Of a DNA stretch of 64,000 nt, positions 8,715 to 16,841 are shown piece by piece. Under the pieces are notes generated by a model. That model worked only from the letters and a program-made list of their open reading frames with translations. It had not been told where the DNA came from and did no database searches. A program made the position numbers and the translations under genes. The stretch lies in assembly GCF_020297485.1 (NCBI RefSeq), contig NZ_JAIWZC010000001.1, positions 3,472,001 through 3,536,000 on the forward strand. The letters run 5' to 3'. This stretch comes from Enterocloster clostridioformis (GTDB lineage: Bacteria; Bacillota; Clostridia; Lachnospirales; Lachnospiraceae). Every line of letters starts with the position of its first letter. Positions within the stretch are counted from its first letter, which is position 1.

Positions 8715-11000
8715 CTATCCTGTTGTTCTCTCTATATCCAGAACGCCCTCAATCTGGCGTATCTTATCGGTCAGCCGGTTCAGCTCATCGGTCCCATGAA
8801 TGTCAAATGTCATGATGATGGTGGCCTTGCCCTGCTTGCTGGTCCTTACATTCATGGAAGTAATGTCAATCTGCTTTTCCGTAAAGACCTTGGATATATC
8901 TGCAAACATACCAATCCGGTTATTGGCAAATATCTTGATTTCCGTGGAGTACTGCTCATTGCTGCCGGCTCCCTCCGCCATCTGCCATTCTGCGTCAATC
9001 ATCCTGCTGCGTTCATCCTCCGGCAGGTTGATGATGTTCACGCAGTCCGTGCGGTGGATGGATACGCCCCGGCCCCTGGTGACAAATCCTACGATTTCGT
9101 CCCCCGGCACCGGGTTGCAGCACTTGGAGAAGCGGACCGCCAGGTCATGGATTCCCTTGACCATGATGCCGCTCTTTGATCTGCGGACGCTGGCCTCACC
9201 AGACCTTCCCGCTGTGTCGGCAATTCCGCTGAGCACATCCGCATCCGTAATCTCCCTCTTTAACTTCTTCTCCCGCTCCTCCAGCATCTTATTGATGACC
9301 TGGCCCTCTTTCAGGCCCCCGTGTCCAATGGATGCCAGAACGGAATCCCAATCCTTATAGGCATACCGGTTCATAACCTTTTCCATGAACTCAGGCTTGC
9401 CGATTTCAGACCAATTAATGCCCTTTGCCTTACAGTAGCGTTCAATCTGGTCCCGGCCCCTGACGATGTTGTCTTCCTTCATCTGGCTCTTGAACCACTG
9501 GTTAATCTTATTCTTGGCCTGGGTACTCTTCACAATGCCCAGCCAGTCCCGGCTGGGTCCCTTGGAATTCTGGGATGTGATGATTTCCAGCTGGTCGCCG
9601 TTTTGAATCACATATTCGATGGGCACCAGCTTGCCGTTGACCCTGGCTCCCACCATCTTATTTCCCACCGCGCTGTGTATACAATATGCAAAGTCAATGG
9701 GAGTGGAACCGCTGGGCAGGGTCTTTACATCCCCTGACGGTGTAAAGCAGTACACACTGTCGGAGAACAGATCCAAATCCCCCTTGACCATACTCAGGAA
9801 TTCCTTGGAATCGTCCGTATCCCTCTGCCACTCCAGAATCTGGCGCAGCCAGCTGAGCTTTGCCTCCGCGCTTCCCGCAGCCACCTGTCCGCTTCCGCTC
9901 TCCTTATATTTCCAGTGGGCGGCGATACCGTATTCCGCTGTCCTGTGCATCTCATAGGTGCGGATCTGTATCTCAAAAGGCTGCCCGTTGCTTCCAATCA
10001 GGGTGGTGTGCAGGGACTGGTACATATTCTGTTTTGGCATGGCTATATAGTCTTTAAAACGGCCCGGAATGGGCTTATACATCTCATGGATGACACCCAG
10101 GGCAGCATAGCAGTCCTTCACGGTCTCCACCATGATGCGCACTGCGAACAAATCATATATCTGGTCCAGAGTCTTATTCTGGTTCACCATCTTTTTATAG
10201 ATACTGAAAAAATGCTTCACACGTCCGCCCACAGTGGCCTCAATGCCCGCATCCTCCATATGGCTCTTGACCTCATCCACGATTTCCTGGACAAAGGCCT
10301 CTCTTGTATCCTTGCGGAGGGCCACCTTCTCCACCAGGTCGTAATATACATCCGGCTGAAGGAACTTAAGGGACAGATCGTCCAGTTCAATCTTAATCTT
10401 GGAAATACCCAGTCTGTCAGCGATGGGAGCATAGATCTCCATGGTTTCCCTGGCTTTTTCCTTTTGCTTCTCCGGCTTCCAGTACTGACCGGTCCTCATA
10501 TTGTGGAGACGGTCCGCCAGCTTGATGATAATGACGCGGATGTCCTTTGCCATGGCCAAAAACATCTTGCGCAGGTTGTCTGCCTGGATTTCCACCTTGT
10601 CCTTATCCCAGTTTAACTGTGTCAGCTTGGTGACACCGTCCACCAGGAAGGAAACCTCGGAGCCAAACTCCTTGGTCAGCTGCTCCAGGGTCATGATGGT
10701 ATCCTCCACCACATCATGAAGAAGCCCTGCCGCAATGGTCTCCTTATCCATCTCCAAATCGGCCAGTATAATGGCCACGCAGAGCGGATGGATGATATAG
10801 GGCTCCCCGGATTTGCGCTTCTGTTCCTTATGGGCCTCGTCCGCAATCCTGTAAGCCTTTTCGATCATGGTGATATCATCCGACGGATGATATTTACGAA
10901 TTGTATTAATCAAGTCCTGATACAGCACTTCAGGGCTGGTAAAGTCGGCCGGCGCTTCCAATTCGATATCCAGTTTTTCTTTTGTTCCCTCATTTGCCAT
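8715..11000 (-). CDS. relA: Bifunctional (p)ppGpp synthetase/hydrolase (RelA/SpoT homolog)
   Basis: Long Rel enzyme that makes and degrades (p)ppGpp in the stringent response. The order is an HD hydrolase domain (HDVVEDT near residue 94; LADRLHNMRT), the synthetase domain (RFKDYIAMPKQNMYQSLHTT), a TGS domain (VYCFTPSGDVKTLPSGSTPIDFAY region) and a C-terminal ACT domain (SNEQYSTEIKIFANNRIGMF). An intact HD motif predicts active hydrolase, as expected for the single Rel of Firmicutes. I use the ATG of MANEGTKEKLD; a GTG four codons upstream (11012) is the alternative. It heads the operon running down to aspS. Confidence 0.95.
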   Translation of the reverse strand: MANEGTKEKLDIELEAPADFTSPEVLYQDLINTIRKYHPSDDITMIEKAYRIADEAHKEQKRKSGEPYIIHPLCVAIILADLEMDKETIAAGLLHDVVEDTIMTLEQLTKEFGSEVSFLVDGVTKLTQLNWDKDKVEIQADNLRKMFLAMAKDIRVIIIKLADRLHNMRTGQYWKPEKQKEKARETMEIYAPIADRLGISKIKIELDDLSLKFLQPDVYYDLVEKVALRKDTREAFVQEIVDEVKSHMEDAGIEATVGGRVKHFFSIYKKMVNQNKTLDQIYDLFAVRIMVETVKDCYAALGVIHEMYKPIPGRFKDYIAMPKQNMYQSLHTTLIGSNGQPFEIQIRTYEMHRTAEYGIAAHWKYKESGSGQVAAGSAEAKLSWLRQILEWQRDTDDSKEFLSMVKGDLDLFSDSVYCFTPSGDVKTLPSGSTPIDFAYCIHSAVGNKMVGARVNGKLVPIEYVIQNGDQLEIITSQNSKGPSRDWLGIVKSTQAKNKINQWFKSQMKEDNIVRGRDQIERYCKAKGINWSEIGKPEFMEKVMNRYAYKDWDSVLASIGHGGLKEGQVINKMLEEREKKLKREITDADVLSGIADTAGRSGEASVRRSKSGIMVKGIHDLAVRFSKCCNPVPGDEIVGFVTRGRGVSIHRTDCVNIINLPEDERSRMIDAEWQMAEGAGSNEQYSTEIKIFANNRIGMFADISKVFTEKQIDITSMNVRTSKQGKATIIMTFDIHGTDELNRLTDKIRQIEGVLDIERTTG

Positions 11001-11119
11001 ATGTTCGGTCACCTTTTCCTATGGATAGTCAAGATACATTATAATTTTTTTTATGTAAAAAAGCAAGGGGCGCTTGGAAAAAAGCGGGGCCGGGCCGGAA
11101 GGCGGTCTTTTGACACGCT

Positions 11120-11250
11120 CTATACCGGCCCTGCCTCGTCAGACTTGTCATAGACGGCAATCCCGTTTTCTCTGTGCGCTTCACCCCGTACATGGCTCTG
11201 TCCGCCCGGTTTATCAGGTCCTTCATGCTCTCGGATTCCCTCCGGACATA
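11120..11250 (-). pseudogene. Remnant of a GGDEF (diguanylate cyclase) domain, C-terminal end only
   Basis: On the minus strand the frame reads SMKDLINRADRAMYGVKRTEK, the characteristic last helix of a GGDEF domain (LxxRADxAMYxAK pattern). After a one-base shift the frame continues GIAVYDKSDEAGPV and stops at 11120-11122. One extra A in the AAAA run (TTTT at 11166-11169 on the plus strand) would restore a single frame. The rest of the domain, including the GGDEF motif, is absent, because the apt terminator lies immediately upstream. I read this as the stub of a deleted cyclase gene between apt and rel. It is too short to have any function. Confidence 0.65.
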
Positions 11251-11251
11251 A

Positions 11252-11287
11252 CAAAAAGGCCCATTTTTATTCTAACGGGGCCTTTCT
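11252..11287 (-). terminator. Terminator after apt
   Basis: Minus-strand stem AAAGGCCCC ... GGGCCTTT followed by TTTGTT, about 25 bases beyond the apt stop. It separates the LacI-apt transcript from rel. Confidence 0.75.
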
Positions 11288-11310
11288 GTAACCAAATCTG
11301 TTTCATTTTC

Positions 11311-11835
11311 CTACTTGCCTTCATAAATAATCGCGGAATCCACATCATATCCCTTCAGATGCTCCCGCCCGTTCAGCCCTTTCAGCTCCATGACAAAGCA
11401 GATCTTTACCACCTGTCCGCCCAGCTGCTCAATCAGCTTCACAATCGCCTCGGTGGTGCCTCCCGTGGCGATCAGGTCGTCCACAATGATTACCTTCTGG
11501 CCCGGACGGATGGCATCCTTGTGCATTTCAATGGTTGCCTGTCCGTATTCCAGATCATATTCCATGGCAATGGTCTCGCAGGGAAGCTTTCCCTTTTTGC
11601 GCACAGGCACAAATCCCTTGTGCTGTGCATAGGCCACCGGCACTCCAAAGATAAATCCCCTTGATTCCGGACCTATCACCAGGTCGTAATCCAGGTCCTT
11701 CACCATGTCAATCAGACTGTCCACTGCCATGTGAAGCCCGTCCGCGTCCTGCAGGATGCTGGTCACATCCCGGAATATGATTCCAGGCTCCGGAAAATCC
11801 GGTATGCTTCTTACATACTCTTCTAACTTTTTCAT
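11311..11835 (-). CDS. apt: Adenine phosphoribosyltransferase
   Basis: The 174-residue enzyme makes AMP from adenine and PRPP in purine salvage. The PRPP-binding loop VIIVDDLIATGGTTEA is at about residues 118-133, and the N-terminal IPDFPEPGIIFRDVTSIL is diagnostic of APT. Length is normal. Its ATG overlaps the stop codon of the upstream LacI-type regulator gene by four bases (ATGA), so the two are translationally coupled. This context is unusual, since apt normally sits directly upstream of rel, often behind recJ; here the ancestral apt-rel order is kept but a regulator of a pectin locus has become fused to its transcript. A terminator follows. Confidence 0.95.
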   Translation of the reverse strand: MKKLEEYVRSIPDFPEPGIIFRDVTSILQDADGLHMAVDSLIDMVKDLDYDLVIGPESRGFIFGVPVAYAQHKGFVPVRKKGKLPCETIAMEYDLEYGQATIEMHKDAIRPGQKVIIVDDLIATGGTTEAIVKLIEQLGGQVVKICFVMELKGLNGREHLKGYDVDSAIIYEGK

Positions 11836-12842
11836 GATGGTTTCCTCTCTTCCACATTCAGATTCTTAACCGTATCCCTGATAATCAGCTTATTGTTCAG
11901 GTAAATCCTCCGGTTGTCGATGATTCCCTCATCCAGGCGCCTGAGCAGCACCCTGGCTCCCTCTTTGGCAATCTCACCCATGTTGCGCTCCACTGTGGTC
12001 AAATGCATATCCGAATAGCCTGACATATCCCAGTTGTCAAAGCCCACCAGGGAAACATCGTCCGGTACCTTAAGACCGGCCTCCACAATGGCTGTCCTGG
12101 CTCCAAAAGCCATCTCATCGTTAAAGCACAGCAGGGCCGTGGGCCGGAAGGCGAGAAGCTGTTTTGCCGCGGTATATCCGCTGGCATACCGGTAATTGCC
12201 GCTGATGACGGGAAGGGCATCCGGATCCAGTCCGTGGCTGGTCATGGACGTCCTCCATCCCCTGCGGCGCAGCCGGCTGGAATCCAGTCCCGGATTTCCT
12301 TCTATGATGCCGATGTTCCGGTGTCCGTTCTCCAGCAGATAGTCCATGGCCCGTTCCATGGCAAGGGCCTCATCCGTGGTCACATTGGGCGCGTCCACGT
12401 CCACGGCCCGGCAGATGACTGCCATGGGAATCTTTTTGTCCAGGACCTCATTCATAAACTCCATGTCCTCGCTTCGCTGGGACAATACGATGATTCCGTC
12501 AAAATAGCTGGGATTCAGTGTTCCGGGTTCGTGCATATCAATACCTTTAACCACTACATTATACTTGCTTCCCGCAACACTGTAAACCCCTGTCAGCACG
12601 TCGTGGAGCACAAACGGCGATGTCATCTTACTGATGGTAGAGAAATACAGCCCTATTACATAGGATCTGGACTTCTTCAGGTTGATGGCCGCCTGGTTTG
12701 GCACATACCCCATCTCCTGGGCCAGGCGCAGTATATTCTTCCTGCTTTCCGTGTTCTCCACTCCTATGCCGTTTAAGGCCCTGGATACCGTGGAATAGGA
12801 AACCCCTGCCCTTTTCGCGATATCCTTTATCGTCACTGCCAT
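11832..12842 (-). CDS. LacI-family transcriptional regulator of the pectin locus
   Basis: An N-terminal HTH of the LacI type (TIKDIAKRAGVSYSTVSRALNG) is followed by a periplasmic-binding-like sensor domain with the usual hinge and the segments IPMAVICRAVDVDAPNV and VGFDNWDMSGY. I start it at MAVTIKDIAK because GAGGGGG lies just before this ATG; an upstream in-frame ATG at 12869 adds nine atypical residues. It lies next to the GH28 gene and the ABC importer genes, and LacI-type palindromes occur before the importer operon and before the GH105 gene. I infer a repressor responding to a pectin-derived oligosaccharide or uronate. Its stop overlaps apt. Confidence 0.9.
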   Translation of the reverse strand: MAVTIKDIAKRAGVSYSTVSRALNGIGVENTESRKNILRLAQEMGYVPNQAAINLKKSRSYVIGLYFSTISKMTSPFVLHDVLTGVYSVAGSKYNVVVKGIDMHEPGTLNPSYFDGIIVLSQRSEDMEFMNEVLDKKIPMAVICRAVDVDAPNVTTDEALAMERAMDYLLENGHRNIGIIEGNPGLDSSRLRRRGWRTSMTSHGLDPDALPVISGNYRYASGYTAAKQLLAFRPTALLCFNDEMAFGARTAIVEAGLKVPDDVSLVGFDNWDMSGYSDMHLTTVERNMGEIAKEGARVLLRRLDEGIIDNRRIYLNNKLIIRDTVKNLNVEERKPS

Positions 12843-12866
12843 AATATCCCCCTCTTTGCAATCCCC

Positions 12867-12880
12867 CACAAGCGTTTACA
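12867..12880. promoter_or_regulatory. Possible LacI-type operator (autoregulation)
   Basis: CACAAGCGTTTACA shares the central CG and the TTTACA half with the site at 18555-18568, but the left half is degenerate. It lies just upstream of the LacI-type gene. Confidence 0.35.
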
Positions 12881-12933
12881 TATCATTTCCGTTCAGGCGT
12901 ACGAATACAATCTAACTCGTTTTCCGCCTTCTG

Positions 12934-14502
12934 TCAAATGCTTCCGCAGACACAGCCGATATTTTCCGTGATGACGGCCGGACCGTCCTGTCCCTCCACC
13001 TTCACGTCCTTGAGAACCAGCTCCTCAATCTGATTGGCGTAGATTCCCATGCGGCATATATGGGAGTCACAGCCATCCATCATGGCGGGCTGCCCTTCCC
13101 TGGCAGACGCAGCATAGCTGACGCGGACACGCTCCATCTCCACCCGTCCAATCCGCTGTTCCGGAAGACCATACATGTAGGCAGCCGCCACATGGCAGTT
13201 CTCCGCCTCTATATCCCTAAAACACAGGCTCTTGATAAAAGGCGTTTTGTCATCCACCGGAAGCGCTTCCTTTGTGCGCACATACTCGCTGTGTCCGTCC
13301 GGGTCACAAAAATAGAAACAGTTGATGACAAAGGGGGTCATCACATGGTCCATGCGGATGTGTTCAAAGACAATTTTGTCCACCACGGCATCCTTTCCTC
13401 TGCCCCTGCGCGTCTTGATGCGCAGTCCTCTGTCCGTGTGCAGGAACATACAGTCCTTGACAGTCAGGTCCTTTACCCCGCCCGCCATCTCGCTTCCGAT
13501 GGTAACAGATCCATGGCCGTCCCGCATACAGCATCTTCGGATGGAAATGTTCTTTGACGGACATTTATAGGTGGAACCCATATAGATTTTTCCCGACTTT
13601 ACGGCGATGCAGTCATCTCCCACAGAGAAGCAGACGCCGGCAATCTCCACATCCTTGCAGGATTCCGGGTCCAGTCCGTCCGTGTTGGGCGAATCCTTGG
13701 GACTCAGCACCTTAAGGTCAAAGAATCTTAAGTGGTCGGAAAAATAGGGATGGATGTTCCAGCTGGGACTGTTCCTCACTGTGATTCCCTGAACCGTCAC
13801 CTGCCGGCACCTCTCCAGGAAAATCATCCTGGGGCGGCAGGCCGTGTGTATCACCTTGGGCTCATGCCACCAGTTCCCCTCACCTGTCCCCGCGTTCCCG
13901 TCTATGATTCCCTGTCCGTAGATAACGGCTTCCTTCACGTTCACGCCAGTTATGATGCCGGTAAACATGGGCAGCGGATTGCCCTCCCATGTGCCCAGAT
14001 TGTATTCGCCCTGCTCGTCATAGCTCTGGATCATGCCCTGAAACACAGGAAAACGGGTCCGGTCCGTATACGCGGACAGCACCGCCCCCTCAGCCAGCTC
14101 AATGTTCACATTATCCTTTAAAAACAGGGACACTATCCGGTAGGTCCCGGCCGGAATCAGGACCCGGCTCTTTTCAGGGCAGGCCATAATGGCAGCCTGG
14201 ATAAACAGGGTGTCATCCTGAATTCCGTCTCCCTTTGCCCCAAAATCACGCACATCCAATGTCACGTATTCACTGTCCGTGGCAAAGGAGGTCTTAAACA
14301 CAAGGCCATCTCCGCTTCTGGCCTCCACCTGATAGCCGGTATCCGGTTTCAGATTATAAATACTTGTGACAGCTTTTCCTGTTTCCCGGATGAATTCCCC
14401 ATTCAGATAAATGCGGTACATCCGGCTGGTTTCATATGTGCCTCCGTCCTCTATCTCCAGTACGGCGCAGCGCGCATTTTTATAAATCACCTTTAAATCC
14501 AT
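12934..14502 (-). CDS. Glycoside hydrolase family 28 (polygalacturonase-type)
   Basis: The 522-residue protein begins with a fibronectin-III-like stretch (about 1-90) and then the parallel beta-helix of GH28, opened by LDVRDFGAKGDGIQDDT. Catalytic signatures are NTDGLDPESC, SVGDDCIAVKSG (about residue 294, the paired aspartates), GHGSVTIGSE and RIKTRRGRG. There is no signal peptide, so it is probably an intracellular exo-acting hydrolase that trims imported galacturonides or rhamnogalacturonides. It lies between the regulator and the ABC importer genes and is read in the same direction. Exact substrate (homogalacturonan or RG-I) cannot be read from sequence. Confidence 0.92.
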   Translation of the reverse strand: MDLKVIYKNARCAVLEIEDGGTYETSRMYRIYLNGEFIRETGKAVTSIYNLKPDTGYQVEARSGDGLVFKTSFATDSEYVTLDVRDFGAKGDGIQDDTLFIQAAIMACPEKSRVLIPAGTYRIVSLFLKDNVNIELAEGAVLSAYTDRTRFPVFQGMIQSYDEQGEYNLGTWEGNPLPMFTGIITGVNVKEAVIYGQGIIDGNAGTGEGNWWHEPKVIHTACRPRMIFLERCRQVTVQGITVRNSPSWNIHPYFSDHLRFFDLKVLSPKDSPNTDGLDPESCKDVEIAGVCFSVGDDCIAVKSGKIYMGSTYKCPSKNISIRRCCMRDGHGSVTIGSEMAGGVKDLTVKDCMFLHTDRGLRIKTRRGRGKDAVVDKIVFEHIRMDHVMTPFVINCFYFCDPDGHSEYVRTKEALPVDDKTPFIKSLCFRDIEAENCHVAAAYMYGLPEQRIGRVEMERVRVSYAASAREGQPAMMDGCDSHICRMGIYANQIEELVLKDVKVEGQDGPAVITENIGCVCGSI

Positions 14503-14555
14503 GGTATTATACCTCTTTTCTTTTCTGACCCTCTATGGCCGCAATATCAATTCAA

Positions 14556-14587
14556 GAATGGGGCCCCTCCCAGGAGAGCCCCCATTC
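14556..14587 (-). terminator. Probable terminator or attenuator between importer permease and GH28
   Basis: A stem of GAATGGGG pairing with CCCCATTC, with further GC pairs inside, lies in the 116-base gap before GH28. The following minus-strand tract (TTGAATTGATATT) is only moderately T-rich, so partial readthrough into GH28 is likely. Confidence 0.5.
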
Positions 14588-14618
14588 CCATCCAGGCTGA
14601 CCCTGGCCTTTTTATATT

Positions 14619-15470
14619 TTAACCCTTAACACCGCCTGCCGCAATACCGTCAATGAAAGAATCCTGTGCGCAGAAGAATACAATCAGCGATGGTACAATG
14701 GAAATCAGGGACATGGCCAGGATACGGTTCCACTGGAAGCCCACATCTCCGTCCATGGACATGCGCAGGTATACGGAGTTCGTATATTTCTGCATATCCG
14801 CAATGTAAATCAGCGGCCCCTGAAAATCATTGTTGGTCCACATGAACTGGAACAGGGCGCAGGACACCAGAGACGGCTTCAGCATAGGAACAATCACGTA
14901 CCACAGTGTCTTTAATGTGTTGCAGCCGTCAATCTTGGCGGCTTCCTCCAGCTCCTTTGGCACTCCCCTGAGGAACTGAATCAGCATAAATACGAAATAG
15001 GTATCCGCCGCGAACAGGGAAGGTACAATCAGAGGAAGATAGGTGTTGACCCATTTCCATTTGTTAAACATGATGTACTGGGGCGCATTGAGAACCACCT
15101 GAGGAAGAAACAGGGTGGACATCAGCATAGCAAAGAAAATTTTCTTTCCCTTAAAGTCAAACCGCCCGAATCCATAGGCCGCGATGGTGGCGGACACCAC
15201 GGTGAAAATCACCTTGGGAAGCACAATTTTATATGTATTAATCAGGGAGGTAATCAGGGATATCTTGCCTCCATAGCTCTTAAAGGCATTGCTGTACCCG
15301 TCGAACACAGGGTTCTTAGGCAGAAACCATGCGCTGGTAAATATTTCGGAGTTGGTCTTAAAGGTGGCCCCAACCATCCAGATTAGAGGGTATACCATGA
15401 TGAATCCCACCAGAATCAGCAGAGTGTAGCGGATTGCCGTGCTGACCTTCCGTTTTGTCTCTCTTGTCAT
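14619..15470 (-). CDS. ABC sugar importer permease, MalG type
   Basis: This 283-residue inner-membrane protein has six predicted membrane segments and the MalG-type EAA loop (KELEEAAKIDGCNTLKTLW). It is the second permease of a carbohydrate uptake (CUT1) importer with the gene directly upstream and the binding protein at 16842-18197. No ATPase gene lies in the cluster, so a shared MsmK-type ATPase elsewhere is expected, as is common in Firmicutes. The gap to the first permease is 6 bases, with GGGAGG before the start. The cargo is probably a pectin fragment, judged from the adjacent GH28 and GH105 genes. Confidence 0.92.
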   Translation of the reverse strand: MTRETKRKVSTAIRYTLLILVGFIMVYPLIWMVGATFKTNSEIFTSAWFLPKNPVFDGYSNAFKSYGGKISLITSLINTYKIVLPKVIFTVVSATIAAYGFGRFDFKGKKIFFAMLMSTLFLPQVVLNAPQYIMFNKWKWVNTYLPLIVPSLFAADTYFVFMLIQFLRGVPKELEEAAKIDGCNTLKTLWYVIVPMLKPSLVSCALFQFMWTNNDFQGPLIYIADMQKYTNSVYLRMSMDGDVGFQWNRILAMSLISIVPSLIVFFCAQDSFIDGIAAGGVKG

Positions 15471-15476
15471 ACATCC

Positions 15477-16370
15477 CTACCTCCCTTCCTCGTCTGAATA
15501 ATACACCCATTTTTTCTGGCTGATAAATGCCACCGCTGTCAGCGTCATGACAATCAGGAACAGAATCCATGCCTGTGCGCTGGCCATTCCCATCTTATGG
15601 CGCAGGAATGCATTGTTGTAAATCAGCATGGAAATCAAGGTGGTTGCGCCGTTTGGCCCGCCCTTTGTCACCAGGAACGGGGCGTTAAACTCCTGGAATG
15701 CCTGGCAGAGCTGGGTAATCAGGTTATAGAAAATAACCGGTGTGATAAGGGGTACCGTAATCTTAAAGAACTGGGTCCACTTGCCTGCGCCGTCAATGGA
15801 GGCAGCCTCATACAAGTCTTCGGACACGCCCTTTAAGGCTGCCAGGAAAATAACCATTGCGGAACCAAACTGCCAGACACGCAGAAGCACAATCACAAAC
15901 AACGCGCTGTTGGCGCCGGCCATCCAGTTAATCTTGGGACCTCCGAAGAATGTGATTACCGTGTTAATCAGTCCATCCGTATTGAACACAGCCCTCCAGA
16001 GAATGGCAATGGCGATGGAACCGCCCAGGATAGACGGGATATAATATGCTGTCCTGAAAAAATTTACACCCTTCAGCTTGAAGTTGAGGATATATGCGAT
16101 AAAGAGGGCAAACGCCAGCTTTAAGGGCACATCAAAGATCGCATATTTGAATGTCACCTCAAATGCCCTGATGATATCCTCATCCGTAAATATCTTCTCG
16201 TAGTTCAGAAGTCCGGTCTTTGTTATTCCGTTGAACAAATCATAGTTGGTAAAGCTGTAATACAGCGAAGATGCAAATGGATATACCTTGAACAGAAGAA
16301 ATCCAACCAGCCATGGCAGAATGTAAAGCAGGCCGATATTCAACGCCCAGAATCCTTTCCTTTTTTTCAT
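15477..16370 (-). CDS. ABC sugar importer permease, MalF type
   Basis: The 297-residue protein has six membrane segments and the EAA loop of the first CUT1 permease (SEDLYEAASIDGAGKWTQFF). It starts with a short basic N-terminus and an early hydrophobic helix, lacking the long periplasmic loop of enterobacterial MalF, which is normal for Gram-positive homologs. GGAGGTAACCGT precedes the ATG. It pairs with the MalG-type permease six bases downstream. Confidence 0.92.
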   Translation of the reverse strand: MKKRKGFWALNIGLLYILPWLVGFLLFKVYPFASSLYYSFTNYDLFNGITKTGLLNYEKIFTDEDIIRAFEVTFKYAIFDVPLKLAFALFIAYILNFKLKGVNFFRTAYYIPSILGGSIAIAILWRAVFNTDGLINTVITFFGGPKINWMAGANSALFVIVLLRVWQFGSAMVIFLAALKGVSEDLYEAASIDGAGKWTQFFKITVPLITPVIFYNLITQLCQAFQEFNAPFLVTKGGPNGATTLISMLIYNNAFLRHKMGMASAQAWILFLIVMTLTAVAFISQKKWVYYSDEEGR

Positions 16371-16389
16371 ACGGTTACCTCCAAACCTG

Positions 16390-16686
16390 TTAATCTAAAT
16401 AGCTCTCATACTTCTCCCTGAGCAGCGTACCTGTGCCGCACCCCTTTTGGATGATGTATGCAAGCTGCTCACGCGGGCCAGGATTCCCTCCTGCCAGCAT
16501 TTCCTTTAATCTCATGCGGAACATGTCCTGGAGCGCCCTGTAATGCTCGTATATTTCCGGGGACATCCGCTCTATGGTATCTATCAGCAGGACCATCTGG
16601 TCCATGCCGGGCGTTTTCAAAGTCTTAAAATATGTAACAATGCTGTCGTAATTTTCCCTGTGCTTTACTGCTTCCCTAACATCCAT
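16390..16686 (-). CDS. Small helical protein of unknown function in the importer operon
   Basis: I do not recognise this protein. The likely form is about 98 residues from MDVREAVKHRENYDSI; the open frame extends to 16782, but the extra stretch is Gly/Arg/Pro-rich and looks untranslated. It is mostly helical by eye, has no signal peptide or membrane segment, and holds one cysteine near the C-terminus (QKGCGTGTLL). It lies between the binding-protein gene and the first permease gene in the same direction, with 19 bases to the permease, so it is probably translated from the importer mRNA. A cytoplasmic accessory of the importer is one possibility. The start choice is uncertain. Confidence 0.55.
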   Translation of the reverse strand: MDVREAVKHRENYDSIVTYFKTLKTPGMDQMVLLIDTIERMSPEIYEHYRALQDMFRMRLKEMLAGGNPGPREQLAYIIQKGCGTGTLLREKYESYLD

Positions 16687-16841
16687 ACTATTTCCGCCAC
16701 CGCCTTTTTCTGTCATCAGCCGCGCCTTTCCCGTCTCCCCCCGCTGCCCGGGGCAGGCCGGGATACGGGCCGCCCGGGGCATATCCGGCGGCCCTGTCTG
16801 TCATTTCAATACCAATATCCGTCCTGAATCCTATCTGAAAA

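Noticed and set aside
8112..9179. 355-codon plus-strand frame opposite the MBL hydrolase and rel genes
   Set aside because: Spans two confident minus-strand genes and shows no domain-like sequence.
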